This document shows, piece by piece, positions 55,355 through 64,000 of a stretch of 64,000 bases of DNA. Each line of letters opens with the position of its first letter. Position 1 is the stretch's first letter. This stretch comes from Bradyrhizobium diazoefficiens (GTDB lineage: Bacteria > Pseudomonadota > Alphaproteobacteria > Rhizobiales > Xanthobacteraceae). The stretch lies in assembly GCF_016616425.1 (NCBI RefSeq), contig NZ_CP067101.1, positions 5,518,001-5,582,000 of the forward strand, written 5' to 3'. A model generated the notes under the pieces. It had not been told where the DNA came from. It made no database searches and worked only from the letters and a program-made list of their open reading frames with translations. The position numbers were made by a program, and so were the translations under genes.

Positions 55355-55383
55355 CCGGCGCGTGGATCAACTCCACGCGCCGG
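55355..55383 (+). terminator. Intercistronic hairpin between xoxF and xoxG
   Basis: CCGGCGCGTGGA and TCCACGCGCCGG form a perfect 12-bp stem with a 5-base loop, 15 bases after the xoxF stop and 36 before the xoxG start. No T-run follows, so it is likely a processing or attenuation structure. Confidence 0.6.
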
Positions 55384-55418
55384 CTCGTCTCCCCCAAACG
55401 CCTTCCGAGGAAAATCTC

Positions 55419-55937
55419 TTGCGAAAAATCTGCTCTGCCATTGCCGTGATGTTCCTGGTCGCGTCCGGGGGAATTGCCGTCGCGGACGGCTCCGGTGACC
55501 CCACTGCCGTCAAGCAGAACGAAACCGGCGAATGGCTCGATAAGGAAGGCAACCCGACCTACAAGATCACCGATGGCTCGGTAGACTGGTACACCTATTC
55601 CGGATACCGCCGCTATCACTCCGAGTGCCACGTGTGCCATGGCCCGGACGGAATGGGCTCGACCTACGCTCCCGCGCTAAAAGATTCTCTGAAGACGATG
55701 AGCTACGCCGATTTTCTCGGCGTCGTCGCCTCCGGCCGCAAGAACATCTCGACTGCCTCGGAGAACGTCATGCCCGCCTTCGGCGATAACCCCAACGTCG
55801 CCTGCTACATGGACGACCTCTACGTCTATCTGCGCGCCCGCTCCAACGAAGCCTGGGGCCGCGCCCGCCCCAGCAAGCACGAGGACAAGAACGACGCCTA
55901 TACCAAGAACGAGGATTCGTGCATGGGCAGGAAATGA
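55419..55937 (+). CDS. xoxG: Cytochrome c XoxG (cytochrome cL), electron acceptor of XoxF
   Basis: A 172-residue exported cytochrome c. Signal peptide ICSAIAVMFLVASGGIAVA; heme site CHVCH near residue 66; further Cys in VACYMDD and DSCMGRK make a four-cysteine type. The family motif WYTYSGYRRYHSECHVCHG is intact. The TTG at 55419 has GAGGAAA upstream; a GTG at 55362 overlapping the hairpin is less likely. It is encoded directly after xoxF, its redox partner. Confidence 0.9.
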   Translation: MRKICSAIAVMFLVASGGIAVADGSGDPTAVKQNETGEWLDKEGNPTYKITDGSVDWYTYSGYRRYHSECHVCHGPDGMGSTYAPALKDSLKTMSYADFLGVVASGRKNISTASENVMPAFGDNPNVACYMDDLYVYLRARSNEAWGRARPSKHEDKNDAYTKNEDSCMGRK

Positions 55938-55998
55938 ACGTTTGGAGCCCAACTGAGACCTAGTTCTTGGCGCCCCACGAGAATCCGAGGAGTTTACG

Positions 55999-57108
55999 AT
56001 GAAGACACGTGCCGCCGTCGCTTTCGAAGCCAAGAAGCCACTCGAGATCGTCGAGGTCGATCTGGAAGGACCGAAGGCCGGCGAAGTCCTGGTCGAGATC
56101 AAGGCGACGGGCATCTGCCATACCGACGCCTACACGCTCGACGGCTTCGACAGCGAGGGAATCTTTCCGTCGATCCTGGGACATGAGGGTGCCGGCATCA
56201 TCCGCGAGATCGGCCCCGGCGTAACCTCGGTGAAGCCGGGCGACCACGTCATCCCGCTCTACACGCCGGAATGCCGGCAGTGCAAAAGCTGCCTCAGCCA
56301 GAAGACCAATCTCTGCACTGCGATTCGCGCGACGCAAGGCAAGGGCGTGATGCCCGACGGCACCAGCCGCTTTTCCTACAAGGGCAAGCCGGTCTACCAC
56401 TACATGGGCTGCTCGACCTTCTCGAACTTCACCGTGCTGCCGGAGATCGCGGTCGCCAAGATCCGCGAGGACGCCCCCTTCGACAAGAGCTGCTACATCG
56501 GCTGCGGCGTCACTACGGGCGTCGGCGCCGTCGTCAACACCGCGAAGGTCACGCCGGGCTCCAACGTGGTCGTGTTCGGCCTCGGCGGCATCGGCCTCAA
56601 CGTGATCCAGGGCGCCAAGATGGCCGGCGCCGACAAGATCATCGGAGTCGACATCAACGACGCCAAGGAGGATTGGGGCCGCAGGTTCGGCATGACCGAG
56701 TTCGTCAATCCCAAGAAGGTCACAGGCGACATCGTCCAGCATCTCGTCGGCCTCACCGACGGCGGCGCCGACTACACTTTCGATTGCACCGGCAATACCA
56801 CGGTGATGCGCCAGGCGCTGGAAGCCTGCCATCGCGGCTGGGGCACCTCGGTCATCATCGGCGTTGCCGAATCCGGCAAGGAGATCGCCACCCGCCCGTT
56901 CCAGCTCGTCACCGGACGCAACTGGCGCGGCACCGCCTTCGGCGGCGCGCGCGGCCGCACCGACGTGCCGAAGATCGTCGACTGGTACATGAACGGAAAA
57001 ATCCAGATCGATCCGATGATCACCCACGTGCTCAAGCTCGAGGAGATCAACAAGGGCTTTGACCTCATGCACGAGGGCAAATCCATCCGTTCAGTCGTCG
57101 TGTTCTAG
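55999..57108 (+). CDS. frmA: S-(hydroxymethyl)glutathione dehydrogenase / class III alcohol dehydrogenase
   Basis: A 369-residue zinc dehydrogenase oxidising S-hydroxymethylglutathione to S-formylglutathione with NAD. Catalytic zinc ligands C40, H62 and a later Cys in [10 protein letters not shown]; structural zinc C92, C95, C98 and C106 in [19 protein letters not shown] site [12 protein letters not shown]. It is the adhI/flhA equivalent of Bradyrhizobium. It follows xoxG and precedes gfa, forming the formaldehyde detoxification part of the methanol operon. Confidence 0.95.
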   Translation: MKTRAAVAFEAKKPLEIVEVDLEGPKAGEVLVEIKATGICHTDAYTLDGFDSEGIFPSILGHEGAGIIREIGPGVTSVKPGDHVIPLYTPECRQCKSCLSQKTNLCTAIRATQGKGVMPDGTSRFSYKGKPVYHYMGCSTFSNFTVLPEIAVAKIREDAPFDKSCYIGCGVTTGVGAVVNTAKVTPGSNVVVFGLGGIGLNVIQGAKMAGADKIIGVDINDAKEDWGRRFGMTEFVNPKKVTGDIVQHLVGLTDGGADYTFDCTGNTTVMRQALEACHRGWGTSVIIGVAESGKEIATRPFQLVTGRNWRGTAFGGARGRTDVPKIVDWYMNGKIQIDPMITHVLKLEEINKGFDLMHEGKSIRSVVVF

Positions 57109-57141
57109 CTCGAAAGCGTCACCCCCAAGGAGGATCGACCC

Positions 57142-57705
57142 ATGACTGTTGCACTCCACCCCTCGATCGACAACGGCCTCAAACAGGGCAGCGGCAACTT
57201 CGCCGGCGGCACGCTCGTCTGCAAATGCAAGGACCATCCGGTCAAGGTCGGCATCAAGGGCGACGTCGCCCACAACCACGCCTGCGGCTGCACCAAATGC
57301 TGGAAGCCGGAGGGCGCGACGTTCTCCGTCGTCGCCGTGGTGCCGCGCCAGAACGTCAGCGTGCTCGAGAACGGCGACAAGCTCCAGATCGTCGATCCCT
57401 CCGCGGTGATCCAGCGCCACGCCTGCAAGGTCTGCGGCACGCACATGTACGGCCGCATCGAGAACAAGAACCACCCGTTCTACGGTCTCGACTTCATCCA
57501 TCCCGAGCTGTTCCAGGAGCAGGGCTCGCAGGCACCGCAATTCGCCGCCTTCGTCTCCTCCGTGATCGAATCGGGCGTGAAGCCCGAGCAGATGGCGGGC
57601 ATCCGTTCGCGGCTGAAGGAAATCGGGCTCGAGCCCTATGATTGCCTCTCACCGGCGCTGATGGACGCGATCGCGACGCACGTCGCCAAAGCCAAAGCCG
57701 CCTGA
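57142..57705 (+). CDS. gfa: S-(hydroxymethyl)glutathione synthase Gfa
   Basis: A 187-residue zinc protein that speeds the condensation of formaldehyde with glutathione. Two zinc sites are visible: [10 protein letters not shown] with [11 protein letters not shown], and [30 protein letters not shown] precedes the ATG at 57142, 33 bases after frmA. With frmA and fghA it completes the route from formaldehyde to formate. Confidence 0.93.
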   Translation: MTVALHPSIDNGLKQGSGNFAGGTLVCKCKDHPVKVGIKGDVAHNHACGCTKCWKPEGATFSVVAVVPRQNVSVLENGDKLQIVDPSAVIQRHACKVCGTHMYGRIENKNHPFYGLDFIHPELFQEQGSQAPQFAAFVSSVIESGVKPEQMAGIRSRLKEIGLEPYDCLSPALMDAIATHVAKAKAA

Positions 57706-58338
57706 GCGGGGCCGCCAAGCCTTCGCCGGACCTTCCTCCGCTCGCTGGCGCCTACCATCGCCAGCGAGCCGAACCGGTCCCCGTCCCGGGATCATCGCGG
57801 CGATGCCGCCGCGTCTGCACCACGCGTATGTGAGGGCATCAGCTCCCTCAGTCCTGGTCTCTGAATGCCTGCGCAGTGCCGCCAACTTCCGCCTTGAAGT
57901 CCCCGGCCCCTGCGTTTCTCCCTCCCTCGACTGAGGCATCCTGCTTCGTCCGCGCAGTCTTTCTGGCGGACGAAGCCTTTTTTTTCGTCGCAATCCCTGC
58001 TTGCGATCGCGCCGTCCCGCGGCGCGATGACGCGCCCTGCTTTTGCCAAACCATCGATGCAATCTTTTGCCGGTGAGAACACCCGGCTGTGAAGGCCGGG
58101 CTGGCGCGATCTCTGTTACGATCGTGCCGTCACGATGCCGCGCGAAATACAATCAATTAAGAATAAAACGGGAGGTATCGAACACATCCGGACATCGAGA
58201 TTCACATTCCTGCCTCCTGCCGGGATCTGCCCGTGCAGGATCGTGGGCTGGGACGCGACGACACGACGCAACCGGCATTGCGCCGACCGGCGTCGGCGAG
58301 TTTTGAATTGGCATGCTTATGAAGAGCGAGGGACGATC
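57706..58338. other. Intergenic region between gfa and the molybdoenzyme operon
   Basis: In this 633-base region no gene is well supported. A run of T (57978-57985) lies inside the weak minus-strand frame described separately. The last 200 bases (58140-58338) are richer in A and presumably contain the promoter of the operon starting at 58339. I see no clear terminator directly after gfa. Confidence 0.5.
57848..58054 (-). CDS. Possible small basic protein (weak)
   Basis: A 68-codon frame beginning MVWQKQGASSRRGTARSQAG with a Lys-rich centre (ATKKKASSARKTARTKQD) and an acidic end (AQAFRDQD). It resembles small disordered basic proteins of Bradyrhizobium, but there is no clear ribosome-binding site and it lies in a region of otherwise poor coding signal. 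A different overlapping minus-strand frame is also open. Treated as uncertain. Confidence 0.25.
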   Translation of the reverse strand: MVWQKQGASSRRGTARSQAGIATKKKASSARKTARTKQDASVEGGRNAGAGDFKAEVGGTAQAFRDQD

Positions 58339-58791
58339 ATGATCAAGGTGAAGATCAACGGCCAGGAACAGAGCTGGGACGGCGACCCGGATCTCCCGCT
58401 ACTCTGGTTCCTGCGTGACGAGGCCGGGCTGACCGGCACCAAATATGGCTGCGGCCAGGCCCTGTGCGGCGCGTGCACCGTCATCGTCGACAAGGAGGCC
58501 GTGCGGGCCTGCATCACGTCGATCAACGACGTCGCCGGACGCGAGGTCACCACGATCGAGGGTCTGCATCCGGACGGCGATCATCCGGTGCAAAAGGCCT
58601 GGCGCCAGGTCAACGTGCCGCAATGCGGCTTCTGCCAGGCCGGCCAGATCATGCAGGCCGCGGCGCTTCTGATGGACAACCCAAAACCCTCGCATGACCA
58701 GATCCGCGAGGCGATGTCCGGCAACATCTGCCGCTGCGGCTGCTATCAGCGCATCGAGAACGCAGTCCATCTCGCATCGACGGGAGTGTGA
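58339..58791 (+). CDS. 2Fe-2S subunit of isoquinoline 1-oxidoreductase/aldehyde dehydrogenase-type molybdoenzyme
   Basis: A 150-residue protein with two 2Fe-2S clusters. First cluster ligands are C38, C43, C46 and C58 in [13 protein letters not shown] and beyond; second are C96, C99, C131 and C133 in QCGFCQAG and [11 protein letters not shown]. The CGCYxRI ending is typical of the isoquinoline-oxidoreductase-like group rather than xanthine dehydrogenase. It passes electrons from the molybdenum centre encoded one base downstream of its stop. No FAD subunit is present. Confidence 0.9.
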   Translation: MIKVKINGQEQSWDGDPDLPLLWFLRDEAGLTGTKYGCGQALCGACTVIVDKEAVRACITSINDVAGREVTTIEGLHPDGDHPVQKAWRQVNVPQCGFCQAGQIMQAAALLMDNPKPSHDQIREAMSGNICRCGCYQRIENAVHLASTGV

Positions 58792-58792
58792 C

Positions 58793-61105
58793 ATGAATTT
58801 CATCGACAATCCCGGCAAGCTCCGTGGCTTCGAAAAGAACATCAAGGTCGAGAAGGTCTCGCGCCGCAGCATCCTGAAGGGGCTCGGCATCACCGGCGGC
58901 TTCGTGCTCGCCGCCCCCGTCATGTCGCGCCAGGCGCTCGCCTATGAGACCGGCGCCGGCAAGATGCCGCACGGCGTCGTGGTCGATCCGCGCGTCTTCG
59001 TCGCGGTTGCACCCGACGGCATCGTGAGCATCGTCGCCCACCGTTCGGAAATGGGCACCGGCGTGCGCACCAGCCTGCCGCTGATCGTGGCCGAGGAGAT
59101 GGAAGCCGACTGGTCCAGGGTCAAGGTGCAGCAGGCCCACGGCGACGAGGTGAAGTTCGGCAACCAGGATACCGACGGCTCGCGCAGCACGCGGCATTAT
59201 CTGATGCCGATGCGCCAGATCGGCGCCTCGGCCCGCACCATGCTGGAGCACGCCGCGGCGAAGCGCTGGGGCGTGCCGGCGACCGAGGTCAAGGCCGTCA
59301 ACCACGAGGTCGTCCACGGCGCAAGCGGCCGCAAGCTCGGTTTCGGCGAGCTCGCAGCCGACGCCGCCAAGGAATCGGTGCCTGCTATCGAAGGCCTCAA
59401 GCTGAAGGACCCCAAGGACTTCCGCTATCTGACCAAGGGCCAGATCGGCATCGTCGATCTCCACGACATCACCACCGGCAAGGCCCGTTACGGCGCCGAC
59501 GTGCGGCTGCCGGGGATGAAATATGCCGTGATCGCCCGCCCGCCGGTGACCGGCGGCAAGCTGGTCTCGTTCGATCCCGACGCGGCGCTGAAGGTCCCCG
59601 GCGTCGAGAAGGTGATGAAGGTGCAAGGCTGGCCCTGGCCTTCAAAATTCCAGCCGCTCGGCGGCGTCGCCGTGATCGCGCGCAACACCGGTGCGGCGAT
59701 CAAGGGTCGCGACGCCTTGAAGCTGGTATGGGACGATGGGCCCAACGGGAAGTACGATTCGGTGGCCTATCGCAAGGAGCTCGAGGAGGCCTCGCGCAAG
59801 CCTGGCCTCGTCGTACGCAAGGAGGGCGACGCGGATGCAGCCCTCAAGGGCGCGGACAAGGTGATCGTCGGCGAGTACTACATCCCGCATCTCGCCCATG
59901 TCAGCATGGAGCCGCCGGTGGCGGTCGCCGACGTCAAGGGCGACAAGGCGGAGATCTGGGCGCCGGTGCAGAGCCCAGGCGGCACCCGCGACGACGTCGC
60001 CAAGACGCTCGGCATGCCCGAAGGCAACGTCACCGTCAACGTGACCCTGCTCGGCGGCGGTTTCGGCCGCAAGTCGAAATGCGACTTTGCGCTCGAGGCG
60101 GCGCTGCTGTCCAAGGAGCTCGGCGCACCGGTCAAGGTGCAGTGGACGCGCGAGGACGATATCCATAACGGCTTCCTCCACACGGTCTCGGTCGAGCGGA
60201 TCGAGGCCGGTCTCGATAAGAGCGGCAAGGTGATTGCATGGCGCCACCGCAGCGTGGCGCCCAGCATCGCCTCGACGTTTGCCGCCGGCACCGTGCACCA
60301 GGCCCCGTTCGAGATCGGGATGGGTCTGGTCGACATGCCGTTCGAGATCGCCAACATCTCCTGCGAGAATCCCGAGGCGGCTGCGCACACCCGCATCGGC
60401 TGGTTCCGCTCGGTCTCGAACATCCCGCGCGCCTTCGCCGTGCAGTCGATGGTCGGCGAGATCGCGCAGGCGACTGGCCGCGACCAGAAGGAGACTCTGC
60501 TCGCGCTGATCGGCAGCCCGCGCATCGTCAAGCCCGCGGTGAAAGACCTCTGGAACTACGGCGAGCCCCAGGACAGCTACCCGATCGACACCGCGCGCCT
60601 TCGCAAGGTCGTCGAGCTGGTCGCCGAAAAGGGTGAGTGGGGCCGTCAGGTGCCGAAGGGCCACGGTCTCGGCATTGCCGTGCACCGCAGCTTCGTCAGC
60701 TATATCGCGACCATCGTCGAGGTGGCCGTCGACGACAAGGGCAAGCTGACGGTGCCGCGGGTCGACACCGCGATCGATTGCGGCACCTATGTCAACCCCG
60801 AGCGCATCGCCTCACAGATCGAAGGCGCCGCGATCATGGGGCTGAGCCTCGCCAAATACGGCGAGATCAGCTTCAAGGACGGCAAGGTGCAGCAGAAGAA
60901 TTTTGACGATTTCCAGGTCGTCAGGATCGACGAATCTCCCGTGGTGACCAACGTCTACATCGTGCCGCCCGGGCCCGACACGCCGCCGAGCGGCGTCGGA
61001 GAGCCCGGCGTCCCGCCATTCGCGCCGGCACTGATGAACGCGATCTTCGCCGCGACGGGAAAACGCATTCGTGCGCTGCCGATCGGCAAGCAATTGGAGG
61101 CGTGA
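58793..61105 (+). CDS. Molybdopterin-binding subunit of isoquinoline 1-oxidoreductase-type aldehyde dehydrogenase
   Basis: A 770-residue large subunit with a Tat signal ([21 protein letters not shown]), so the complex is periplasmic, with the small subunit carried along. Molybdenum-site motifs are [18 protein letters not shown] near residue 420 and the catalytic E737 in GVGEPGVPP. The [11 protein letters not shown] end and the duplicated MoCoBD arrangement are those of IorB-like enzymes. A periplasmic aldehyde oxidase next to PQQ dehydrogenases could remove aldehydes they produce; a cytochrome acceptor gene is not adjacent. Confidence 0.88.
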   Translation: MNFIDNPGKLRGFEKNIKVEKVSRRSILKGLGITGGFVLAAPVMSRQALAYETGAGKMPHGVVVDPRVFVAVAPDGIVSIVAHRSEMGTGVRTSLPLIVAEEMEADWSRVKVQQAHGDEVKFGNQDTDGSRSTRHYLMPMRQIGASARTMLEHAAAKRWGVPATEVKAVNHEVVHGASGRKLGFGELAADAAKESVPAIEGLKLKDPKDFRYLTKGQIGIVDLHDITTGKARYGADVRLPGMKYAVIARPPVTGGKLVSFDPDAALKVPGVEKVMKVQGWPWPSKFQPLGGVAVIARNTGAAIKGRDALKLVWDDGPNGKYDSVAYRKELEEASRKPGLVVRKEGDADAALKGADKVIVGEYYIPHLAHVSMEPPVAVADVKGDKAEIWAPVQSPGGTRDDVAKTLGMPEGNVTVNVTLLGGGFGRKSKCDFALEAALLSKELGAPVKVQWTREDDIHNGFLHTVSVERIEAGLDKSGKVIAWRHRSVAPSIASTFAAGTVHQAPFEIGMGLVDMPFEIANISCENPEAAAHTRIGWFRSVSNIPRAFAVQSMVGEIAQATGRDQKETLLALIGSPRIVKPAVKDLWNYGEPQDSYPIDTARLRKVVELVAEKGEWGRQVPKGHGLGIAVHRSFVSYIATIVEVAVDDKGKLTVPRVDTAIDCGTYVNPERIASQIEGAAIMGLSLAKYGEISFKDGKVQQKNFDDFQVVRIDESPVVTNVYIVPPGPDTPPSGVGEPGVPPFAPALMNAIFAATGKRIRALPIGKQLEA

Positions 61106-61159
61106 AGGGGAACGCAAGCGGCCTCGCGCCGTTTCCATCGATCTGACAGGAGCAGATCG

Positions 61160-61420
61160 ATGATCAACATCTCAAAGGCGCTCGCAGTCTCGTTGCTGTC
61201 GGGCGCCTTTCTTTTGCCTGCCGCAGCCGCACTCGCCCAAGCCGGTGCCAGCCCTCCGACAACGGCCACGCGCCCCACCGCGCCGGACCAGAAGTCGCTT
61301 CCCAACGCCAATGCCCCGCCCGCCTCGACGACCCAGACCACCGGGCAGACCAATGCCGATCCCAAGATTCGCGACATGAATCAGAAGGAAAAGGACAAGG
61401 TCGAGCGGCAGGGGAAATAG
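61160..61420 (+). CDS. Small exported Pro/Thr-rich protein
   Basis: An 86-residue protein with a signal peptide ([18 protein letters not shown]) and a disordered mature part rich in P, T, A and N ([20 protein letters not shown]), ending with a charged stretch [17 protein letters not shown] lies 8 bases before the ATG. No domain or function recognised. Confidence 0.6.
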   Translation: MINISKALAVSLLSGAFLLPAAAALAQAGASPPTTATRPTAPDQKSLPNANAPPASTTQTTGQTNADPKIRDMNQKEKDKVERQGK

Positions 61421-61447
61421 CGGCCATCGCGCAGCAACGTCTCATAG

Positions 61448-61480
61448 CAAAATGCGGCGGACGCTGCCGTCCGCCGCATT
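61448..61480. terminator. Terminator between convergent genes
   Basis: AATGCGGCGGACG and CGTCCGCCGCATT form a perfect 13-bp stem with a 4-base loop. On the minus strand the stem runs into ATTTTGC, fitting termination of the PQQ dehydrogenase gene ending at 61524. Confidence 0.8.
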
Positions 61481-61523
61481 CGCCACCCCCCGTTGCTCCG
61501 CCGTCTTCGATCCGCCTGCGGAG

Positions 61524-63263
61524 CTACTTCTTCAGTGCGAACACCCAGACGACGCCGCCTTGCGGCACATTGGCTTCGATGCCGATGTTGTTGGTCGCCA
61601 GCGCATCCTGGATGCGCTGCGCGTCCACGCCCCATCCCGACTGGATCGCGATGTATTGGGTGCCGTCGATCTCGTAGGACACCGGCATGCCCATGATGCC
61701 GGAGTTGGTCTTCTGCTCCCACAGGAGTTCGCCGGTCTTGGCATTGAAGGCGCGGAAGTTGCGGTCATTGGTGCCGCCGACGAAGACGAGATCGCCCGCG
61801 GTCGCCGTCACCGAGCCGAACAGCTGCGACTTCGGGAAATTGTGCTGCCACACCTTCTTGCCCGTGGCGGGATCCCAGGCCTGCAGCTCGCCGAAATGAT
61901 CCGCGCCCGACTTCGCCTTCAGGCCGATATCCTCCGGCTTGGTTCCGAGCCAGAGCTCGCCCGGCTTGAGCGCGACTTTCTCGCCGGTGAAACCACCGCA
62001 GAAATTCTCGTTGGCGGGCACGTAGACGAGCCCGGTCTTCTGGCTATAGGCCGCCGACGGCCAGTCCTTGCCGCCCCACAATGAGGGGCAGAACTCCACG
62101 CGCTTGCCGATCACCGGCTTGTGCGCGGGGTCCACGATCGGCCTGCCGCTTTCGGGTTCGATGCCCTTCCAGACGTCGGTGGAGACGAACGGCCAGCCGG
62201 CGACGTAGTTGATTTTGGTCGGCGTACGCTCGAGCACCCAGAAGATCGCATCGCGGCCCGGATGGATCAGGCTCTTGATGTTACGACCGTCGCGCTGCAA
62301 GTCGATCAGCATCGGCGCGTCGACCTCATCCCAGTCCCAGGAATCGTTCTGGTGATACTGGTGATAGGTCTTGATCTTGCCGGTGTTGGGATCGAGCGCG
62401 AGGACCGAGGACGTGTAAAGATTGTCGCCGGGATGGGTCTCGCCGGGCCACGGTGCGGCATTGCCGACGCCCCAATAGATCGTCTTGGTCTCCTTGTCGT
62501 AATTGCCGGTCATCCAGGCCGAGCCGCCGCCGTTCTTCCAGTCGTCGCCGTGCCAGGTGTCGTGACCGGGTTCGCCTTCGCCCGGAATGGTGAAGGTTCG
62601 CCACAGCTCCTTGCCGTCCTTGGCATCATAGGCGGCGACATAGCCGCGCACGCCGAATTCGCCGCCAGAGCCGCCGACAATGACCTTGCCGTCGACGATC
62701 AGCGGCATCAGGGTCATGTACTGGCCCTTCCTGTAGTCCTGCACCTTGGTGTCCCACACGACCTTGCCGGTCTTGGCATCGAGCGCGACGACGTGGTCGT
62801 CCGTGGTGGCGAGGTAGAGCTTGTCCTCCCAGAGACCGACGCCGCGGCTGGTCGGATGCAGCTGGAACAGATCGTCGGGAAGCTGTCGCTTGTAGCGCCA
62901 ATATTCGTCGCCGGTCTTTGCGTTCAGCGCGATCACCTGCCCCATCGGGGTTGCCACGAACATCACGCCGTTGTTGACGATCGGCGGCGCCTCGTGGCCT
63001 TCGACGACGCCGGTGGCAAAGGTCCAGACCGGCGTGAGGTTCTTCACGTTGGAGGCGTTGATCTGGTCGAGCGGGCTGTAGCCCTGCCCGTCATAGGTGC
63101 GCCGATAGAGCATCCAGTTGCCAGGCTCCGGATTCTCCAGCCGCTGCGCGGTGACCGGCGTGTAGTTCTCGATCGGACCCGACACGGCGGCAGTCGAAAC
63201 GAGGCAGGTGAAGGCGACGAAGCCGGACAGTAACCATTGCTTCCTGGTCATGGACGTTTTCAT
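61524..63263 (-). CDS. PQQ-dependent dehydrogenase, Asp-x-Asp type without vicinal disulfide
   Basis: A 579-residue exported quinoprotein (signal peptide WLLSGFVAFTCLVSTAAVSG). Propeller blades and W-motifs are clear (VIALNAKTGDEYWRYKRQLP, VVALDAKTGKVVWDTKV). D310 and D312 in SWDWDEVDAP match the catalytic and lanthanide-coordinating Asp. At the position of the usual CC pair the chain reads FQLHPTSRGVGLWED, so the disulfide over PQQ is missing. It therefore differs from the other two dehydrogenases here; the substrate is unknown. AAGGGGAA precedes the ATG at 63263. A Rieske protein is encoded upstream on the same strand. Confidence 0.87.
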   Translation of the reverse strand: MKTSMTRKQWLLSGFVAFTCLVSTAAVSGPIENYTPVTAQRLENPEPGNWMLYRRTYDGQGYSPLDQINASNVKNLTPVWTFATGVVEGHEAPPIVNNGVMFVATPMGQVIALNAKTGDEYWRYKRQLPDDLFQLHPTSRGVGLWEDKLYLATTDDHVVALDAKTGKVVWDTKVQDYRKGQYMTLMPLIVDGKVIVGGSGGEFGVRGYVAAYDAKDGKELWRTFTIPGEGEPGHDTWHGDDWKNGGGSAWMTGNYDKETKTIYWGVGNAAPWPGETHPGDNLYTSSVLALDPNTGKIKTYHQYHQNDSWDWDEVDAPMLIDLQRDGRNIKSLIHPGRDAIFWVLERTPTKINYVAGWPFVSTDVWKGIEPESGRPIVDPAHKPVIGKRVEFCPSLWGGKDWPSAAYSQKTGLVYVPANENFCGGFTGEKVALKPGELWLGTKPEDIGLKAKSGADHFGELQAWDPATGKKVWQHNFPKSQLFGSVTATAGDLVFVGGTNDRNFRAFNAKTGELLWEQKTNSGIMGMPVSYEIDGTQYIAIQSGWGVDAQRIQDALATNNIGIEANVPQGGVVWVFALKK

Positions 63264-63286
63264 GGACGTTCCCCTTTTTCATCCGT

Positions 63287-63325
63287 TTGAATTCTTGTTT
63301 TGAATTCTTGTTTTGAATTCTTGTC
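63287..63325. repeat. 13-bp tandem repeat in the dehydrogenase leader
   Basis: The unit TTGAATTCTTGTT is repeated about three times (GAATTC at 63289, 63302 and 63315), 24-60 bases upstream of the ATG at 63263. Confidence 0.85.
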
Positions 63326-63394
63326 GTTCGTCCCGCCGTCCGCCCAGCGGCGGATACGGCCTCTCGTGAGGCGGGCACGACCCGCACCGTCCGT

Positions 63395-64000
63395 TTATCC
63401 TGGCTGCGCGGCACCTACCTTTCCGATGAAATTGCCGGCGACGCTGAGCGAACCGTCAGCGAGCGCCAACGGCAGCGCCGCGAGCCGTCGCGGCGCCGGC
63501 CCGAACACGACCTGTGCGCCCGCACGAGGATCGTATTCGGAGTTGTGACACATGCACTTGAACACCTTCTTGTCGCCGACATCGCTCTTCACCCAGGCGG
63601 TGACGGGACAGCCGGCATGAGCGCAGATCGCCGAGTAGGCGATGATGCCATCGACGGCGCGCGCACGGGTCTTCTCGTCGAGCTCGGCGGGATCGAGCCG
63701 GATGATCAGGATCTCGTTGAGCCGGGAGCCGCTGCGCACCACCGATGTCTTGGGATCCTTCGGCCAGGCATGCACCGGCGGTCCGCCAGCCGGCAGGTCA
63801 GCCGCGGTGATGAGCTTTCCCTCCTGGTCGCCTTCGGAGAAGACGAGCACATCGCCTTTCTGAGGCCGCTCGTCGGAGCCAGGCGGATCCTCGTCCGCAC
63901 GCGCGTACGCGGAACAACCGAGGCAGGCGGAAGTGACGAGCGCGCCGAGCAGGACAGTTCGCCGCGTCTGCTCGGCGCAGGCGTCGTCTTCGGGTTCCCC
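63395..64000 (-). CDS. Rieske iron-sulfur protein, N-terminus cut by window edge
   Basis: The frame is open to the right edge; 201 codons are visible and the start is just outside. A Tat-like segment (EQTRRTVLLGALVTSACLGC) precedes the mature domain. The Rieske ligands are in CAHAGCPV and CMCHNSEYDP: Cys and His in each half, plus two extra Cys for a disulfide. It has GPAPRRLAALPLAL downstream as in bc1-type Rieske proteins. Lying just upstream of a PQQ dehydrogenase on the same strand, it may be an electron carrier for it. Confidence 0.85.
   Translation of the reverse strand, partial: GEPEDDACAEQTRRTVLLGALVTSACLGCSAYARADEDPPGSDERPQKGDVLVFSEGDQEGKLITAADLPAGGPPVHAWPKDPKTSVVRSGSRLNEILIIRLDPAELDEKTRARAVDGIIAYSAICAHAGCPVTAWVKSDVGDKKVFKCMCHNSEYDPRAGAQVVFGPAPRRLAALPLALADGSLSVAGNFIGKVGAAQPG

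Overview
The window looks like a chromosomal segment of Bradyrhizobium or a close relative in the Nitrobacteraceae. The DNA is very GC-rich. Protein families and operon layouts match Bradyrhizobium. The long non-coding stretch at 7.7-8.8 kb resembles the interspersed palindromic repeats typical of that genus. I saw no rRNA, tRNA, CRISPR array, insertion sequence or prophage. All calls come from reading the sequence; no database search was run.

Region 1 (1-7738) is purine catabolism. It holds the tail of a BMP-family (nucleoside/purine) binding protein, an 8-oxoguanine deaminase, a two-gene xanthine dehydrogenase (FAD subunit plus a fused 2Fe-2S/molybdopterin subunit), then on the minus strand a DUF3830 protein, PuuE allantoinase and a UraD-UraH fusion. 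No urate oxidase is present. Region 2 (7739-8926) is repeat-rich and has no convincing gene. Region 3 (8927-24069) is mixed housekeeping and stress: a secreted Tyr/Gly-rich protein, CLC channel, class II aldolase, MarC, YciF-like protein, Hsp20-Lon, HU, thiolase, Tat-exported GH1 glucosidase, MarR-Bug receptor-methyltransferase, a GrlR-like protein and small unknowns.

Region 4 (about 24070-64000) is the main interest: a large, nearly continuous lanthanide- and PQQ-dependent alcohol oxidation island. It contains a TonB-dependent receptor next to a histidine kinase and a divergent response regulator, and S-formylglutathione hydrolase. It has the PQQ-dehydrogenase-associated ABC transporter with its beta-propeller companion (related to PedA1A2BC of Pseudomonas and the lut cluster of Methylorubrum). 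It also has a CxxxCW rhodanese-like protein, a XoxJ-like binding protein, a quinoprotein-relay metallohydrolase and a SoxYZ-like carrier, a second ABC importer, and an RND efflux pair. An orphan pqqA of 26 codons and a lanmodulin gene precede a first Asp-x-Asp PQQ dehydrogenase with its own cytochrome c and XoxJ-like protein. Then come an AraC regulator, XoxF5, cytochrome XoxG, FrmA and Gfa, an isoquinoline-oxidoreductase-type molybdoenzyme, a third PQQ dehydrogenase lacking the vicinal cysteines, and a Rieske protein cut by the window edge.

Working model: rare-earth ions cross the outer membrane through the TonB receptor, are buffered by lanmodulin and handled by the ABC system, and load PQQ dehydrogenases in the periplasm. 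XoxF oxidises methanol to formaldehyde and passes electrons to XoxG. Formaldehyde is taken through Gfa, FrmA and FghA to formate. The two-component system and the AraC protein are the likely local regulators. Lanthanide binding and regulation are inferences from motifs and context.
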